From Rhodoplanes sp. Z2-YC6860 (GTDB taxonomy: Bacteria > Pseudomonadota > Alphaproteobacteria > Rhizobiales > Xanthobacteraceae): 64,000 nucleotides of DNA. The DNA is taken from NCBI RefSeq assembly GCF_001579845.1, contig NZ_CP007440.1, forward strand, positions 3,246,029 to 3,310,028. The letters run 5' to 3'. Positions 15,753-25,633 of this stretch are shown in pieces. Each line of letters opens with the position of its first letter. Positions within the stretch are counted from its first letter, which is position 1. The position numbers and the translations under genes were made by a program. A model generated the notes under the pieces. The model made no database searches and was not told the DNA's origin. It was given only the letters and a program-made list of their open reading frames with translations.

Positions 15753-16235
15753 TCACATGAACAGCTGGATGTTGCCGAACGCCGCGTCACAGTTGACGAG
15801 GTCGACGCGCTTGAGCTTGATCTTAAGCTTGCCGTCCACGACGGTCAGCGTGTGCCGCGCCCAGGCGGCGTAAAGCTGCTGCTCGTCGTGGCGCGTCTCA
15901 ACATAATGCATCGGCGTGTAGGTCAGATACTCGTTTGCAGGTTCGTCGCGCTTGTCGACCTGCGGCACCTGCAGCACGTGATGGCAGCGGCTCCGCGGTT
16001 TCTGCGAGAAGGTGCGGTTGCCCTTGAGCCGTTCGATGCGGATGGTCAAGAGCAGCTTGTCCTCGTACATCAATGACGCTGTCAGCTTCGGATCGGTCTG
16101 ACCCCATTCCAGCGGCATCCAGTAGATGCCGTCGTCGGCGAACAGCTCCAGCCATTCGTCGAGGCGATGCTCGTCGATCAACCGCGCTTCACGCACGACG
16201 AAATCGATCAGTTCCTGGTTGGTCGGTGCGGCCAT
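15753..16235 (-). CDS. Aromatic-ring-hydroxylating oxygenase, beta (small) subunit
   Basis: 160 residues from ATG 16235, the first start that lines up with the family. NTF2-like fold typical of Rieske oxygenase beta subunits: EARLIDEHRLDEWLELFADD at the start and YYW-type segments (DDGIYWMPLEWGQ). It has no cofactor and stabilises the alpha subunit hexamer. Five bases after the alpha-subunit gene. Confidence 0.9.
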   Translation of the reverse strand: MAAPTNQELIDFVVREARLIDEHRLDEWLELFADDGIYWMPLEWGQTDPKLTASLMYEDKLLLTIRIERLKGNRTFSQKPRSRCHHVLQVPQVDKRDEPANEYLTYTPMHYVETRHDEQQLYAAWARHTLTVVDGKLKIKLKRVDLVNCDAAFGNIQLFM

Positions 16236-16240
16236 TCCGC

Positions 16241-17554
16241 TTACATCGACAATGCCATGAATTTCGACCAGGCGCGGAACTGGTTGCGCATCTGCCATTC
16301 GGTCGTTCCGTTGCTCTCGGCTGTGATGTCGGTCTGTTCGCCGGGTTCGTAGAGCCGGCCGACATTCACCCATTGATTGGCGTCGACCTTCAGGCCCTCT
16401 TGGGCGCGTTCGTAGACCTCGAGGTCGTCATGGCCGACCACGGAGGTCGGCGCGTTGATCAGCCGATTGTAGACCAGCGTACGCTCCAACAGCAGATCCG
16501 GCGCGTCGATCAGACGGAACGTAAACGACTCCACCAGCGTCTTGTTGGCGGAAATCGGCTTGAACAGGCGGATGAGCTGAATCGGGCCCTTCACCATCAG
16601 GTTGGGGAAGTAGCAGGTGTTGTGCCGGTTCTCGTCGAGGATCGCCTTGGCGCGGTTTTCACCGTAGGCCGCGACCATCTTGTCGAAATACCCCGGGATC
16701 GCCGAATAGTTGGAATGGATCGAATGGTGCACGCCGGTGTGGCCGTGTCCGTTCGGCCAGACCCGGATGCCCATCTTCTCGAAGAAGTCGTAAGGCGCAA
16801 CGAACGGCGCGTAGATTTCGACCGCCATCGGCTTCTTTGCTCCGGGCGGCGCGTTGTCCCACACTTTGATGGCGGTGCCGGCCGAAGATTCGTGGGCCAC
16901 CATCGGATGGCAGGTGTCGGTCTGGTTCTCGACCAGCATCTTCCAATTGCAGTTGTGCATGTAGCGCAGCACGCCGCCCGCGACCTGGAGCCGTCCAACC
17001 GGCGAGCGGTCCACCATGTTGTCGATGCTCGAAAGGCTCTCGCCGAAGAACTCTTCGAAGCCGGGGCCCACGTCATTGAGCTTGGCGAACACGAAGCCGC
17101 GGTAGTTATGGACGTGCTTGACCGGGTTCATGCCCGCGCCGGCATGGCTTTCTTCGAGCTTGGCGCACTCGTACCCCTTGGCGAGCGGGATTGCCCGCAG
17201 CGTGCCATCGGTGCGGAACGTCCAGGCGTGATACGGGCAGCGGAAGAACTTTCCGGTGTTGCCGTAGGTTTCGGTGGTGATGCGCGTGCCCTTGTGGGGG
17301 CAGCGGTTGTGCAGCACCCGCACCGTGTCGTCGCCATGCCGGACCATCAGGACCGGCTGGGTGCCGATCGTCGTGCCGTAGTAGTCGCCCTCGTTGGGCA
17401 CCTGGCTCTCATGGCCGACATAGACCCAGGTGTTGCCGAACAGATGCTCCATCTCGAGCTGGAACACCTCGTCGTCGATATAGACGTCGCGATGGACTTC
17501 GGTCTCGCGGATCAAGTTGCGGACTGCTTCGACGTTGCCGCGGTATCGGCTCAT
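16241..17554 (-). CDS. Aromatic-ring-hydroxylating oxygenase, Rieske alpha (large) subunit
   Basis: 437 residues from ATG 17554, with AAGGAG six bases before; an ATG two codons upstream lies inside that site. The Rieske [2Fe-2S] ligands are NRCPHKG and FRCPYHAW (residues ~85-112). The mononuclear iron site is in ENQTDTCHPMVAH near residue 218. Together with the beta subunit it dihydroxylates or demethylates an aromatic ring; electron-transfer partners (reductase, ferredoxin) are not encoded in the window. First gene of a six-gene operon. The upstream region carries a strong inverted repeat at 17625-17648. Confidence 0.93.
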   Translation of the reverse strand: MSRYRGNVEAVRNLIRETEVHRDVYIDDEVFQLEMEHLFGNTWVYVGHESQVPNEGDYYGTTIGTQPVLMVRHGDDTVRVLHNRCPHKGTRITTETYGNTGKFFRCPYHAWTFRTDGTLRAIPLAKGYECAKLEESHAGAGMNPVKHVHNYRGFVFAKLNDVGPGFEEFFGESLSSIDNMVDRSPVGRLQVAGGVLRYMHNCNWKMLVENQTDTCHPMVAHESSAGTAIKVWDNAPPGAKKPMAVEIYAPFVAPYDFFEKMGIRVWPNGHGHTGVHHSIHSNYSAIPGYFDKMVAAYGENRAKAILDENRHNTCYFPNLMVKGPIQLIRLFKPISANKTLVESFTFRLIDAPDLLLERTLVYNRLINAPTSVVGHDDLEVYERAQEGLKVDANQWVNVGRLYEPGEQTDITAESNGTTEWQMRNQFRAWSKFMALSM

Positions 17555-17624
17555 CGGCATCTCCTTTCGCGAACAGCGTTATTTTAGGTTCTGGGGCTTC
17601 GCCCGGCAACGCGTCAAAAGGCGA

Positions 17625-17648
17625 AAACATTTGCAGTTGCAAATGTTT
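17625..17648. promoter_or_regulatory. 24-bp perfect inverted repeat, candidate operator
   Basis: Arms AAACATTTGCA and TGCAAATGTTT are separated by GT. The site lies between the divergent Rieske operon (start 17554) and the ABC transporter operon (start 17762), placed to control both. Perfect 11-base arms are far beyond chance in such G+C-rich DNA. The regulator is not in the immediate neighbourhood. Confidence 0.65.
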
Positions 17649-17761
17649 CGCGCCCTTGTCAGGGGCACGCCTTGCTTTAATCTCGCAATGCTCTCGAGCC
17701 GTTGTTGGGGATGGCGGCCGGTCGGTGCGACAGCGGGAAAGCCAGGCCACGGAGGATCGTC

Positions 17762-18910
17762 ATGTTGTCACGTTTGTGCGCGAGTGTTGCCGCGTTGGCA
17801 TTGTCGGTTGGCGCGAGCTCGGCGGCCGATCTCACCATCGGCTTTGTTACGTCGCTGAGCGGTCCCGGTGCTTCTATCGGCATTCCGTATGAAAAGGGCA
17901 TTCTGGCCGCCCACGCCTTCGCCGCGAAGGTCGGCGACGTCAACATCAAGCTCATCCGTCTCGATGACGCCTCCGATCCGTCGGCGGCGTCGCGCAACGC
18001 GCGCAAGCTGGTGGAGGAGGAGAAGGTCGACGTCCTGATGGGCACGTCGGGCGTTCCCGGCACCACGGCGATGGCGACGGTCGGCGCCGAGAGCAAGACG
18101 CCGCTGATTTCGCTCACGCCTGCGCCCGCGCCGCAGCATGCCAATGGCCAGTGGATGATCTCGATCCCGCAGCCGCCGCCCTTGATGGTCGCGGCCGTGG
18201 TCGACCGCATGAAAAAGGCCAGCATCAAGAAGGCGGCCTATATCGGCTTTTCGGATTCCTGGGGCGACCTTGTCTACGACGGCCTGATGAAGAGCGTGCA
18301 GGGCTCCTCCGTCGAGGTCGTGACCAACGAGCGCTATGCTCGCGCCGACACGTCGGTCGCGGGCCAGGTGCTGAAGATCGTCGCCTCGCAGCCCGATGCG
18401 GTGATCACCGGCGGCTCCGGCACGCCCGGCGCGCTGCCCTACATCGCCTTGCAGCAGCGCGGCTTCAAAGGCGGGCTCTACGGTACGCACGCGCTGATCA
18501 ATCCGGATTTCGTCCGGGTCGGCGGCGCCGCGGTCGAAGGCGTGATCTGCCCGACCGGTCCGGTCATCGTTGCCGAGCAGTTGCCAGATTCCAACGTCAC
18601 CAAGAAGGTGTCGCTGGCCTTCCGCGACGCCTACCAGAAGGCCAACAACGCTCCGACCACGGACGCGTTCTCGGCCTATGCGTTCGACGGCTGGCTGGTG
18701 ATGCTCGACGCCGCCAAGCGCGCCCTGGCCAAGGCGCAGCCAGGCACGGCGGAGTTCCGCGAGGCCTTCAAGGACGCGATGCTCGCGACCAAGGAAGTGG
18801 TCGGCACCCACGGCGTCTACAACTACAAGCCCGGCAACGTGTATGGCGTCGACGACCGCGCGCGCGTGCTGGTGAAGCTCGAGCAGGGCAAGTGGAAGCT
18901 GATCGAGTGA
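17762..18910 (+). CDS. ABC transporter substrate-binding protein (Liv/Peripla_BP_6 type)
   Basis: 382 residues from ATG 17762, with GGAGG just upstream. Signal peptide to about residue 22 (ALSVGASSAAD). The mature part reads LTIGFVTSLSGPGASIGIP, typical of branched-chain-amino-acid-type receptors, many of which bind aromatic acids in these bacteria. First gene of the operon continuing with permeases and ATPases, and divergent from the Rieske operon. It therefore probably delivers the aromatic substrate that the oxygenase attacks. Confidence 0.93.
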   Translation: MLSRLCASVAALALSVGASSAADLTIGFVTSLSGPGASIGIPYEKGILAAHAFAAKVGDVNIKLIRLDDASDPSAASRNARKLVEEEKVDVLMGTSGVPGTTAMATVGAESKTPLISLTPAPAPQHANGQWMISIPQPPPLMVAAVVDRMKKASIKKAAYIGFSDSWGDLVYDGLMKSVQGSSVEVVTNERYARADTSVAGQVLKIVASQPDAVITGGSGTPGALPYIALQQRGFKGGLYGTHALINPDFVRVGGAAVEGVICPTGPVIVAEQLPDSNVTKKVSLAFRDAYQKANNAPTTDAFSAYAFDGWLVMLDAAKRALAKAQPGTAEFREAFKDAMLATKEVVGTHGVYNYKPGNVYGVDDRARVLVKLEQGKWKLIE

Positions 18911-18946
18911 GCGACCTTTGCTGAATCGCCGCGGCGTTTCTGAACG

Positions 18947-20008
18947 ATGACGCCGGAGATCGCTCTTCTCCTGGCGCAAGACGGTATCACCACCGGCGCG
19001 ATCTACGTCCTGGTCGCGCTCGGCCTTGTGCTGATCTTCCTGGTGACGCGCGTCATCTTCGTGCCGTTCGGCGACGTGGTCGGCTATTCGGCGCTGACGC
19101 TGGCGGCGCTGCAGCTCAAGCAGATGCCCGGAACGGTGTGGCTGGTGCTCACGCTTGCCGCGCTCGCAACCGCGATCGAAACGGTAGCGCTGATTCGCCG
19201 AGGCGAGCTGCGCCTGCTGCCGAAGGCGCTGCTCACTTATGCGGCGTTGCCGGTGTTGTGCGCCGGATTGGTGTGGCTCGCCGCGGGCCGCGAGTTGCCG
19301 ATGTGGCTCGCCGTCGCGCTGACCCTGCTGATCGTCATGCCGATCTCGCCGCTCATTTACCGCATCGCGTTCCAGCCGCTCGCCGATGCCTCGGTGCTGG
19401 TGCTGCTGATCGTTTCGGTCGCGGTGCATTTTGCCGCGTCGGGCATGGCGCTGATCTTCTTCGGGCCGGAGGGGTTCCGCACCGAGCCGATGACCAGCGC
19501 ATTCTTCAATCTCGGCTCGATCGGTATTTCGGGCCAAAGCCTCCTGATTGTCGCAAGTTCGGCGGTGTTCAGCCTGCTGCTGTTCCTGATGTTCGAGCGC
19601 ACTTACACCGGCAAGGCGCTGCGCGCGACCGCGGTCAACCGCGTCGGCGCAAGGCTCGTCGGCATCAAGCCGCAGACCACCGGGGCGATCGCCTTCCTGC
19701 TCGCCTCGGGCCTTGCCGGCGTCTCCGGCATCCTGATCGGACCGGTGGCGACGCTTTATTATGACTCGGGTTTCCTGATCGGGCTGAAGGCCTTTGTCGG
19801 CGCCATCATCGGCGGCCTCGTCAGCTATCCGGCGACCGCGATCGGTGCGCTTCTCGTCGGTCTTCTGGAAAGTTACGCGGCATTTTGGGATTCCGCCTTC
19901 AAGGAAGTGCTGGTGTTCGGCGCACTCATCCCGGTGCTGATCTGGCAGTCGTTCATGTCGAGCGGCAGCGTCGAGGAGGAGATCGAGGAAGAAGAGGGAG
20001 ACGCCTGA
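18947..20008 (+). CDS. livH: LivH-type ABC permease with acidic C-terminal tail
   Basis: 353 residues with about nine hydrophobic segments. It opens with LLLAQDGITTGAIYVLVALGLVLIF, typical of LivH, and has the GALLVGLLESY end. It is longer than usual (about 290): an extra hydrophobic stretch around residues 60-125 and an acidic tail (EEEIEEEEGDA) are additions. It forms the inner-membrane channel with the LivM part of the next gene, whose ATG overlaps its stop (TGATG). Confidence 0.9.
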   Translation: MTPEIALLLAQDGITTGAIYVLVALGLVLIFLVTRVIFVPFGDVVGYSALTLAALQLKQMPGTVWLVLTLAALATAIETVALIRRGELRLLPKALLTYAALPVLCAGLVWLAAGRELPMWLAVALTLLIVMPISPLIYRIAFQPLADASVLVLLIVSVAVHFAASGMALIFFGPEGFRTEPMTSAFFNLGSIGISGQSLLIVASSAVFSLLLFLMFERTYTGKALRATAVNRVGARLVGIKPQTTGAIAFLLASGLAGVSGILIGPVATLYYDSGFLIGLKAFVGAIIGGLVSYPATAIGALLVGLLESYAAFWDSAFKEVLVFGALIPVLIWQSFMSSGSVEEEIEEEEGDA

Positions 20009-21774
20009 TGCGTTGGCACTCCTTCATCGTGCTCGCCGCGATCATCGCTTTCATCGCGGTCGCGCCAGCGCTGTTCGGCACCTTCACCATCACGCTGATG
20101 AATTACATCGGCATCTACGCCATCGCGGCGCTCGGCCTCGTGCTGCTCACCGGAGTGGGCGGGCTCACCTCGTTCGGCCAGGCGGCCTTCGTCGGAATCG
20201 GCGCCTATGCCACCGCCTGGTACACGGCCGTGCAGGGCGGCTCGCCGTGGATCGGCCTCGCACTCGGGCTTGCGCTCACCGGTATCGTCGCGACCGTGCT
20301 GGGCGCGGCGACCTTGCGGCTCGGCGGACATTTCCTGCCGCTCTCCACCATCGCCTGGGGCATCGCGATCTATTTCGTGTTCGGCAATCTCGACGCGCTC
20401 AACCGCTACAGCGGGCTCTCCGGCATTCCGCCGATCGCGCTCGGACCGTTCGTACTCGGCAGCACGGTCTCGATCTACTATTTCATCTGGCTCGTGCTCG
20501 GCGCCGTGATGCTGCTCTGTCACAACCTTTTGGATTCGCGGCAGGGTCGCGCGATCCGCGGCTTGCGCGGCGGTGCTGCCATGGTCGAGAGCTTTGCGGT
20601 CGACTTTTTCCGCATGCGGCTCGCGATCTTCGTGCTGGCCGGACTGCTCGCAGGCCTCTCGGGCTGGCTGTTCGCGCACATGCAGCGCTTCGTCGATCCC
20701 AACCCGTTCAACATCAAGCCCGGTATCGAGCTCCTGTTCATGGCCCTGGTCGGCGGCACCGGCCAGATTGCCGGCGCGGTGGTCGGCTCGACCATCATCG
20801 TGCTGCTGAAGAATATTCTCCAGGACGTGCTGCCTTCGATCACGCGCTACAACGCGCAGATGGAAGCCGTGCTGTTCGGCATTCTGTTTGTTGTGTTGCT
20901 GCAGAAAGCCCGAGGCGGCGTCTGGCCCCTGATCCGCCGCCTGCTGCCGCGCAACCCGCAAACGAAGCCTGCAGAGGCGCCGTCGCTGCCAGTGCGGGCT
21001 CGTGCCGCGGCGGCTGATAGACCTGTGTTGCGGATCGACAGCGCCATCAAACGGTTCGGCGCATTGGCCGCGCTCAATGGCGTGAGCTTCGAGGTGTGGC
21101 CCGGCCAGGTCGTCGGCCTGATCGGCCCGAACGGTGCCGGCAAGAGCACGATCCTCAACCTGATCACGGGCACGCTGAAGCCGAACGGCGGCAGCATCGC
21201 TTTCCTCGGCGACGACGTGACGGGCCTGCCGCCGCGTCGTATGGCCGCCAAGGGCATGGCGCGGACCTTCCAGCACGTGAAGCTTCGCCCGAACATGACG
21301 CTGCTCGACAACGTGCTGCTCGGCACTTACCCCCGAACCCGGACAGGCTTTTTCGCCGGTGCACTGCGCCTTGATCGAAGCGAAGAGCGCTCGGCGCGAG
21401 CAGAGGCGCTGCGCCAGCTGCAGCGTGTGGGCCTTGGCGAGAAATTCGGCGACATCGCGGGCAACCTGCCGCTCGGCCAACAGCGCCTGTTGGAGGTCGC
21501 GCGCGCGCTCGCGACCGATCCGGTGCTGATGATCCTGGATGAGCCGGCCGCGGGCCTTCGCGCGTTGGAGAAGCGGACGCTGTCCGATCTCCTGCGCGGC
21601 CTGCGCAGCGAGGGCATGACCATCGTGCTGGTCGAGCACGACATGGACTTCGTCATGAATCTCGTCGACCGCATCGTGGTGATGGATTTCGGCGCCAAGC
21701 TCGCCGAGGGCCTGCCGGCCGAGATTCGCGCCGATGCGCGGGTGCAGGAAGCCTATTTGGGCGGTGTCGCATGA
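20008..21774 (+). CDS. LivM permease-LivG ATPase fusion
   Basis: 588 residues. Residues 1-~310 are a LivM-type permease ([38 protein letters not shown], about eight membrane spans). Residues ~335-585 are a LivG-type ATPase with Walker [10 protein letters not shown], a family-typical LGQQ signature, Walker [12 protein letters not shown] and a switch His in VLVEHD. The two normally separate proteins are in one frame with a Pro/Ala-rich linker ([18 protein letters not shown]). The next gene starts inside its stop (ATGA). Confidence 0.92.
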   Translation: MRWHSFIVLAAIIAFIAVAPALFGTFTITLMNYIGIYAIAALGLVLLTGVGGLTSFGQAAFVGIGAYATAWYTAVQGGSPWIGLALGLALTGIVATVLGAATLRLGGHFLPLSTIAWGIAIYFVFGNLDALNRYSGLSGIPPIALGPFVLGSTVSIYYFIWLVLGAVMLLCHNLLDSRQGRAIRGLRGGAAMVESFAVDFFRMRLAIFVLAGLLAGLSGWLFAHMQRFVDPNPFNIKPGIELLFMALVGGTGQIAGAVVGSTIIVLLKNILQDVLPSITRYNAQMEAVLFGILFVVLLQKARGGVWPLIRRLLPRNPQTKPAEAPSLPVRARAAAADRPVLRIDSAIKRFGALAALNGVSFEVWPGQVVGLIGPNGAGKSTILNLITGTLKPNGGSIAFLGDDVTGLPPRRMAAKGMARTFQHVKLRPNMTLLDNVLLGTYPRTRTGFFAGALRLDRSEERSARAEALRQLQRVGLGEKFGDIAGNLPLGQQRLLEVARALATDPVLMILDEPAAGLRALEKRTLSDLLRGLRSEGMTIVLVEHDMDFVMNLVDRIVVMDFGAKLAEGLPAEIRADARVQEAYLGGVA

Positions 21775-22493
21775 CGGCGCTGCTCGCGGTGGAAGACCTG
21801 CATGTGAGCTACGGCAAGGTCGAAGCCGTCACGGGCGCAAACCTCGAAATGCAGACCGGTCAGATCGTCACCGTGATCGGACCGAATGGCGCCGGCAAGA
21901 CCACGCTGCTCGCTGCGCTGATGGGTTTGCTGCCGTCGAAGGGCGGGTTGCGCTACGAAGGCGCCGACCTCTATGCGCTCCCGACCGAAGAGCGGGTGCG
22001 GCGTGGCATCTGCCTTGTACCCGAGCGCCGCGAGCTGTTCACCGAGATGACGGTCGAGGACAATCTGATCCTCGGCGCCTATACGCGCTGGAACGACCGC
22101 AGCGCCGTGCGCGCCGATCTAGCGGATGTCTATGGCCGGTTTCCGCGCCTCAAGGAGCGAAGGAAACAGCTCGCCGGCACGCTGTCCGGCGGCGAACGCC
22201 AGATGCTGGCGCTCGGCCGCGCGCTGATGGCGAAGCCGCGGCTGCTGCTGCTCGACGAGCCGAGCCTTGGGCTTGCGCCGTTGATCGTGCGCGAGATCTT
22301 CCGCATCGTGATGGGGCTGCGCGAACTCGGCGTGTCAATCCTGCTGGTGGAGCAGAATGCGCGCGCCGCATTGGAGACCGCCGACCATGGCTATGTGCTG
22401 GAGACCGGCTCCATCGTATTTGGAGGACGCGCGGCCGATCTGGTGCATGACCCACGCGTGATTGCGAGCTATCTCGGAGGCAAAGTCGAGTGA
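21771..22493 (+). CDS. livF: LivF-type ABC transporter ATPase
   Basis: 240 residues. Walker [10 protein letters not shown], signature LSGGERQM, Walker [14 protein letters not shown] and switch His region LLVEQNA all intact. It pairs with the LivG half of the preceding fusion to drive import. ATGA overlap with the gene before, and GTGA overlap with the CoA-ligase gene after, place it firmly in the operon. Confidence 0.95.
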   Translation: MTALLAVEDLHVSYGKVEAVTGANLEMQTGQIVTVIGPNGAGKTTLLAALMGLLPSKGGLRYEGADLYALPTEERVRRGICLVPERRELFTEMTVEDNLILGAYTRWNDRSAVRADLADVYGRFPRLKERRKQLAGTLSGGERQMLALGRALMAKPRLLLLDEPSLGLAPLIVREIFRIVMGLRELGVSILLVEQNARAALETADHGYVLETGSIVFGGRAADLVHDPRVIASYLGGKVE

Positions 22494-24112
22494 CCGGAAG
22501 TCAATCCGCATCCGCCTTGCGCGCCCGCTGGATATCGTCATTCGCGGCGTCGGATCGCACCTTGCCGAAGATGCTGACGCGCCAAGCCGAGCGGTTCGGC
22601 GACAAGCCGCTGGTGGGCGCGGGCGATGCGGTCTGGAGTTACGCCGAGACCCGCGATGCCGCGGCGCGTTTTGCCGGCACATTGCGCGAGGCCGGCATCA
22701 AGCCGGGCGATCGCGTCGCGGTGATCTGCTCGAACCGCATCGAGTTTCTCGAAGTGGTGCTGGGCTGCGGCTGGCTCGGCGCGGTCGCGGTGCCGATCAA
22801 CGTGGCGTCCCGCGGACCGCAGCTTCAGCACATCCTGTCGAATTGCGGCGCGCGGCTCCTGGTGATGGAGGCGGCGTTCGGCGAGAACCTCGCGATGCTT
22901 GACCCGGCTTCGCTGTCGGTCGAGATGATCTGGCTGATCGGCGAACCCGGCGATGTGCGGCTTGGACGCGTCACGGCGTCAGCCATGCCGCGCGGCGCGG
23001 GGCCTATTGCCGCAGCTGCCGTCAATCCCGGCGATCTCGGCCTGATCCTCTACACCTCGGGCACCACCGGGCCCTCGAAAGGCGTCTGCTGTCCGCAGGC
23101 GCAATATTTCTGGTGGGCGGTCAACACCTCGGCGCTGCTGCAGTTGCAGGACGGCGACGTGCTGTGCACCAGCCTGCCGCTGTTTCACACCAACGCGCTC
23201 AACACATTCTATCAGGCGCTGCTGACCGGCAACACGGTGCACTACGAGAAACGGTTCTCGGCGTCGGGGTTCTTTCCATCGCTGATCCGCACCCGCGCTA
23301 CGGTGACGTATCTTCTGGGCGCCATGGTGCCGATCCTTCTGTCGCGGCCGGTTTCGCCCGAGGAGACCGCGCACCGCGTGCGCATCTCGCTCGCGCCAGG
23401 CGTGCCCGCGCAATTCAATCAGCCGTTCACCGAGCGCACCCGCATCCGCATGATCGACGGCTGGGGCTCGACCGAGACCAACTTCGTGCTGGGCGCGACC
23501 ATCGAGCACCAGCAGCCGGGAACGATGGGCCCGGTTTTCGAGGGCTTCGACTCTCGGGTGATGGACGACCAGGGCGGGAACACGCCCGACGGCACCGCCG
23601 GAGAGCTCGTGGTCCGTGCTGACGAGCCGCTGGCCTTTGCCCATGAATATTTCCACGCGCCGGAGAAAACCGCCGAGGCCTGGCGCGACGGCTGGTTCCA
23701 CACCGGCGACCGGGTGATCCGCCAGCCTGACGGTTACTACCGCTTCGTCGACCGCCTGAAGGACGCGATCCGCCGCCGCGGCGAGAACATCTCGTCGTTC
23801 GAGGTCGAGCAGGTGATGCTCAGCCATCCGGCGGTGGCGAACGCCGCGGCGTTTCCGGTGCGCTCGCCGCTCGCCGAGGACGAGGTGATGACAGCGATCG
23901 TGCTGCATCCCGGCAAGGACGTCGCGCCGGCCGAGCTGATCGCGTTCTGCGAGCCGCGGTTGCCGTACTTCGCCGTGCCGCGCTATCTGGAGTTCATGAC
24001 CGAGCTGCCGATGACCGAGAGCGGCAAGGTGCAGAAGTTCAAGCTGCGCGACCGCGGCATCACCGACAAGACCTGGGATCGCGGTTCTGGCGGCCAGCGC
24101 CCGCGGTCCTGA
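22490..24112 (+). CDS. AMP-forming acyl-CoA synthetase (CaiC-like)
   Basis: 540 residues from GTG 22490. P-loop [12 protein letters not shown] near residue 188, GWGSTET near 323, WFHTGD near 401, [13 protein letters not shown] hinge and the C-terminal MTESGKVQK with the adenylation Lys. General resemblance to CaiC/crotonobetaine-type ligases. It likely thioesterifies the acid brought in by the upstream transporter. Overlaps livF, so it is co-transcribed. Confidence 0.92.
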   Translation: MTGSQSASALRARWISSFAASDRTLPKMLTRQAERFGDKPLVGAGDAVWSYAETRDAAARFAGTLREAGIKPGDRVAVICSNRIEFLEVVLGCGWLGAVAVPINVASRGPQLQHILSNCGARLLVMEAAFGENLAMLDPASLSVEMIWLIGEPGDVRLGRVTASAMPRGAGPIAAAAVNPGDLGLILYTSGTTGPSKGVCCPQAQYFWWAVNTSALLQLQDGDVLCTSLPLFHTNALNTFYQALLTGNTVHYEKRFSASGFFPSLIRTRATVTYLLGAMVPILLSRPVSPEETAHRVRISLAPGVPAQFNQPFTERTRIRMIDGWGSTETNFVLGATIEHQQPGTMGPVFEGFDSRVMDDQGGNTPDGTAGELVVRADEPLAFAHEYFHAPEKTAEAWRDGWFHTGDRVIRQPDGYYRFVDRLKDAIRRRGENISSFEVEQVMLSHPAVANAAAFPVRSPLAEDEVMTAIVLHPGKDVAPAELIAFCEPRLPYFAVPRYLEFMTELPMTESGKVQKFKLRDRGITDKTWDRGSGGQRPRS

Positions 24113-24124
24113 CGGAAGACGCTC

Positions 24125-24808
24125 ATGCATACCTGCCTGTTTCTGATCTTCCGGCTGCGTGGGGCTTCGTTGTCCGGCGATGATGTCGCGAAGCTTGGCG
24201 AGACTTTGAAAACGATTCCGAAGCTCGCGAAGGCTCTCATTCACACCTTGTCGAACGCCAGCGATCCGTATGTGAAAGACGAAGGACCGCCGGACCTCGT
24301 GTTGCAGCTTTACTTCGCAACGCTGCCTGATCTCGAAGCTGCAACGGCGCAGCCGCCACTTCAGAGGCTTGGTGATATCGCGGCTCTGGCTGTCGCCGAC
24401 GTCACCCAGCAGATCATGGCGGTCCGTTCCTTCGCTGTGCCGGAGCCCAGGTTCGGCAATCCATCCGGCACGCCGTATTGCACCTATCTCGTGTCCTACG
24501 AGGGCGAGGCGCAGGACCTCAACGCCTGGCTTCACCACTATCTCGAACACCACACCGGACACATGGTGCGCTTTCCCGGGCTTCGCGAGCTCGAAGTCTA
24601 CACGCGCGTCGATGCGGTGAGCCTGCTGCCCTGGCCGCGCTTGAACGCCATGCAACGCAACAAGGTGGCATTCGACAGCCCAGAGGCGTTGACACAGGCG
24701 CTGCACTCACCCGTGCGCCACGAGATGCGCGCAGATTTTCACACGTTTCCGTCGTTCACCGGCCCGAATTATCATTACGCCATGGCGACGCGCGCGGTGC
24801 AGCCGTAA
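24125..24808 (+). CDS. EthD-like / dimeric alpha-beta barrel protein
   Basis: 227 residues, no signal peptide. The sequence contains two halves compatible with ferredoxin-like (EthD/REDY) modules: YCTYLVSYEGEAQDLNAWLHHYLEHHTGHMVRFPG in the second half has the typical H.P-poor LHHY.EHH pattern with several His. Such proteins often assist degradation or ring rearrangement of aromatic or quinoid compounds. Twelve bases after the CoA-ligase gene. Function in this pathway is inferred. Confidence 0.6.
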   Translation: MHTCLFLIFRLRGASLSGDDVAKLGETLKTIPKLAKALIHTLSNASDPYVKDEGPPDLVLQLYFATLPDLEAATAQPPLQRLGDIAALAVADVTQQIMAVRSFAVPEPRFGNPSGTPYCTYLVSYEGEAQDLNAWLHHYLEHHTGHMVRFPGLRELEVYTRVDAVSLLPWPRLNAMQRNKVAFDSPEALTQALHSPVRHEMRADFHTFPSFTGPNYHYAMATRAVQP

Positions 24809-24838
24809 GCTTCGCAATCTGCGAGAAGGAAACTGCGC

Positions 24839-25624
24839 ATGGCCGAGCCTGCCATCCGGGTCTGGTACCAGAGCTTCATCCACCCGACCGAGCATGCGCC
24901 CTATATCGACCGGCTGCAGACCTATCTCAATTCCCTTGCGGCACCCGGCACGACGTTCGAGGTGAAGGGCCTCGATCCGCCCGACCGCCATTTCCATGCG
25001 CTGACGGAATTCCGCTGCGCCGCGCAAGTGATCCGCAATGCGATCGCGGCCGAGCGCGCCGGCTACGATGCGTTCGTGATCGGGCATTTTCAGGAGCCGG
25101 GGCTTCTGGAGATCCGCGGCACCCTCGACATTCCGGTCATCGGGCTCGGCGAAGCCAACCTGCTCACGGCGCTGAGCATGGGAGGCAAGCTCGGCCTCGT
25201 GACCATCGATCCGGCTTTCATCACCTGGCACGAGCGCCAGGTGATGGCGCATGGGCTCGATCAGCGCATCGTCGGCGTGCGCGCCATTAAGGCCGATCTG
25301 CCGGGCTTCATGAAGGCTTTCACCGACAGCGCTGCTTATGCCGACGTCCGCGAAAGCTTTGTCAGTCAGGTGCGGCCGCTGGTCGAGCAGGGCGCCGAAA
25401 TCATCCTCCCGGCCGGCGGCCTGCCGATGCTGTTGTTCTCGCGCGAGTGTCCGTTCCTGATCGATGACGCCCTGGTGCTCAACGGCATCGCCGTCGTGGC
25501 CAAGGCCACCGAGATGGCCGTGGCGCTGAAGCGGCTGACCGGCGCGGTGGTGAGCCGCCGCGGCGCCTATGCGAAGGCGTCGTCAATGTGCGTCGATGAG
25601 TTTCTGCAACGATCGCCGATTTAG
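24839..25624 (+). CDS. Asp/Glu/hydantoin-racemase-fold protein without the catalytic Cys pair
   Basis: 261 residues. The fold markers are VIGHFQEPGL near residue 82, VIGLGEANL near 100, LGLVTIDP near 120 and ILPAGGLPM near 195. In racemases of this family these positions read GCFxDPGL and xGCxxM, so the first catalytic Cys is replaced by His and the second by Gly/Ala. It may therefore catalyse a different reaction such as lyase or decarboxylase chemistry, or bind ligand only. Same operon direction as the CoA-ligase gene. Confidence 0.8.
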   Translation: MAEPAIRVWYQSFIHPTEHAPYIDRLQTYLNSLAAPGTTFEVKGLDPPDRHFHALTEFRCAAQVIRNAIAAERAGYDAFVIGHFQEPGLLEIRGTLDIPVIGLGEANLLTALSMGGKLGLVTIDPAFITWHERQVMAHGLDQRIVGVRAIKADLPGFMKAFTDSAAYADVRESFVSQVRPLVEQGAEIILPAGGLPMLLFSRECPFLIDDALVLNGIAVVAKATEMAVALKRLTGAVVSRRGAYAKASSMCVDEFLQRSPI

Positions 25625-25633
25625 GATGTTCCC

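Noticed and set aside
14100-17587. Plus-strand frames of 500-658 codons opposite the Rieske operon
   Set aside because: Compositionally antisense (V/R/H/D-rich) and without motifs; the minus strand carries complete enzyme families.
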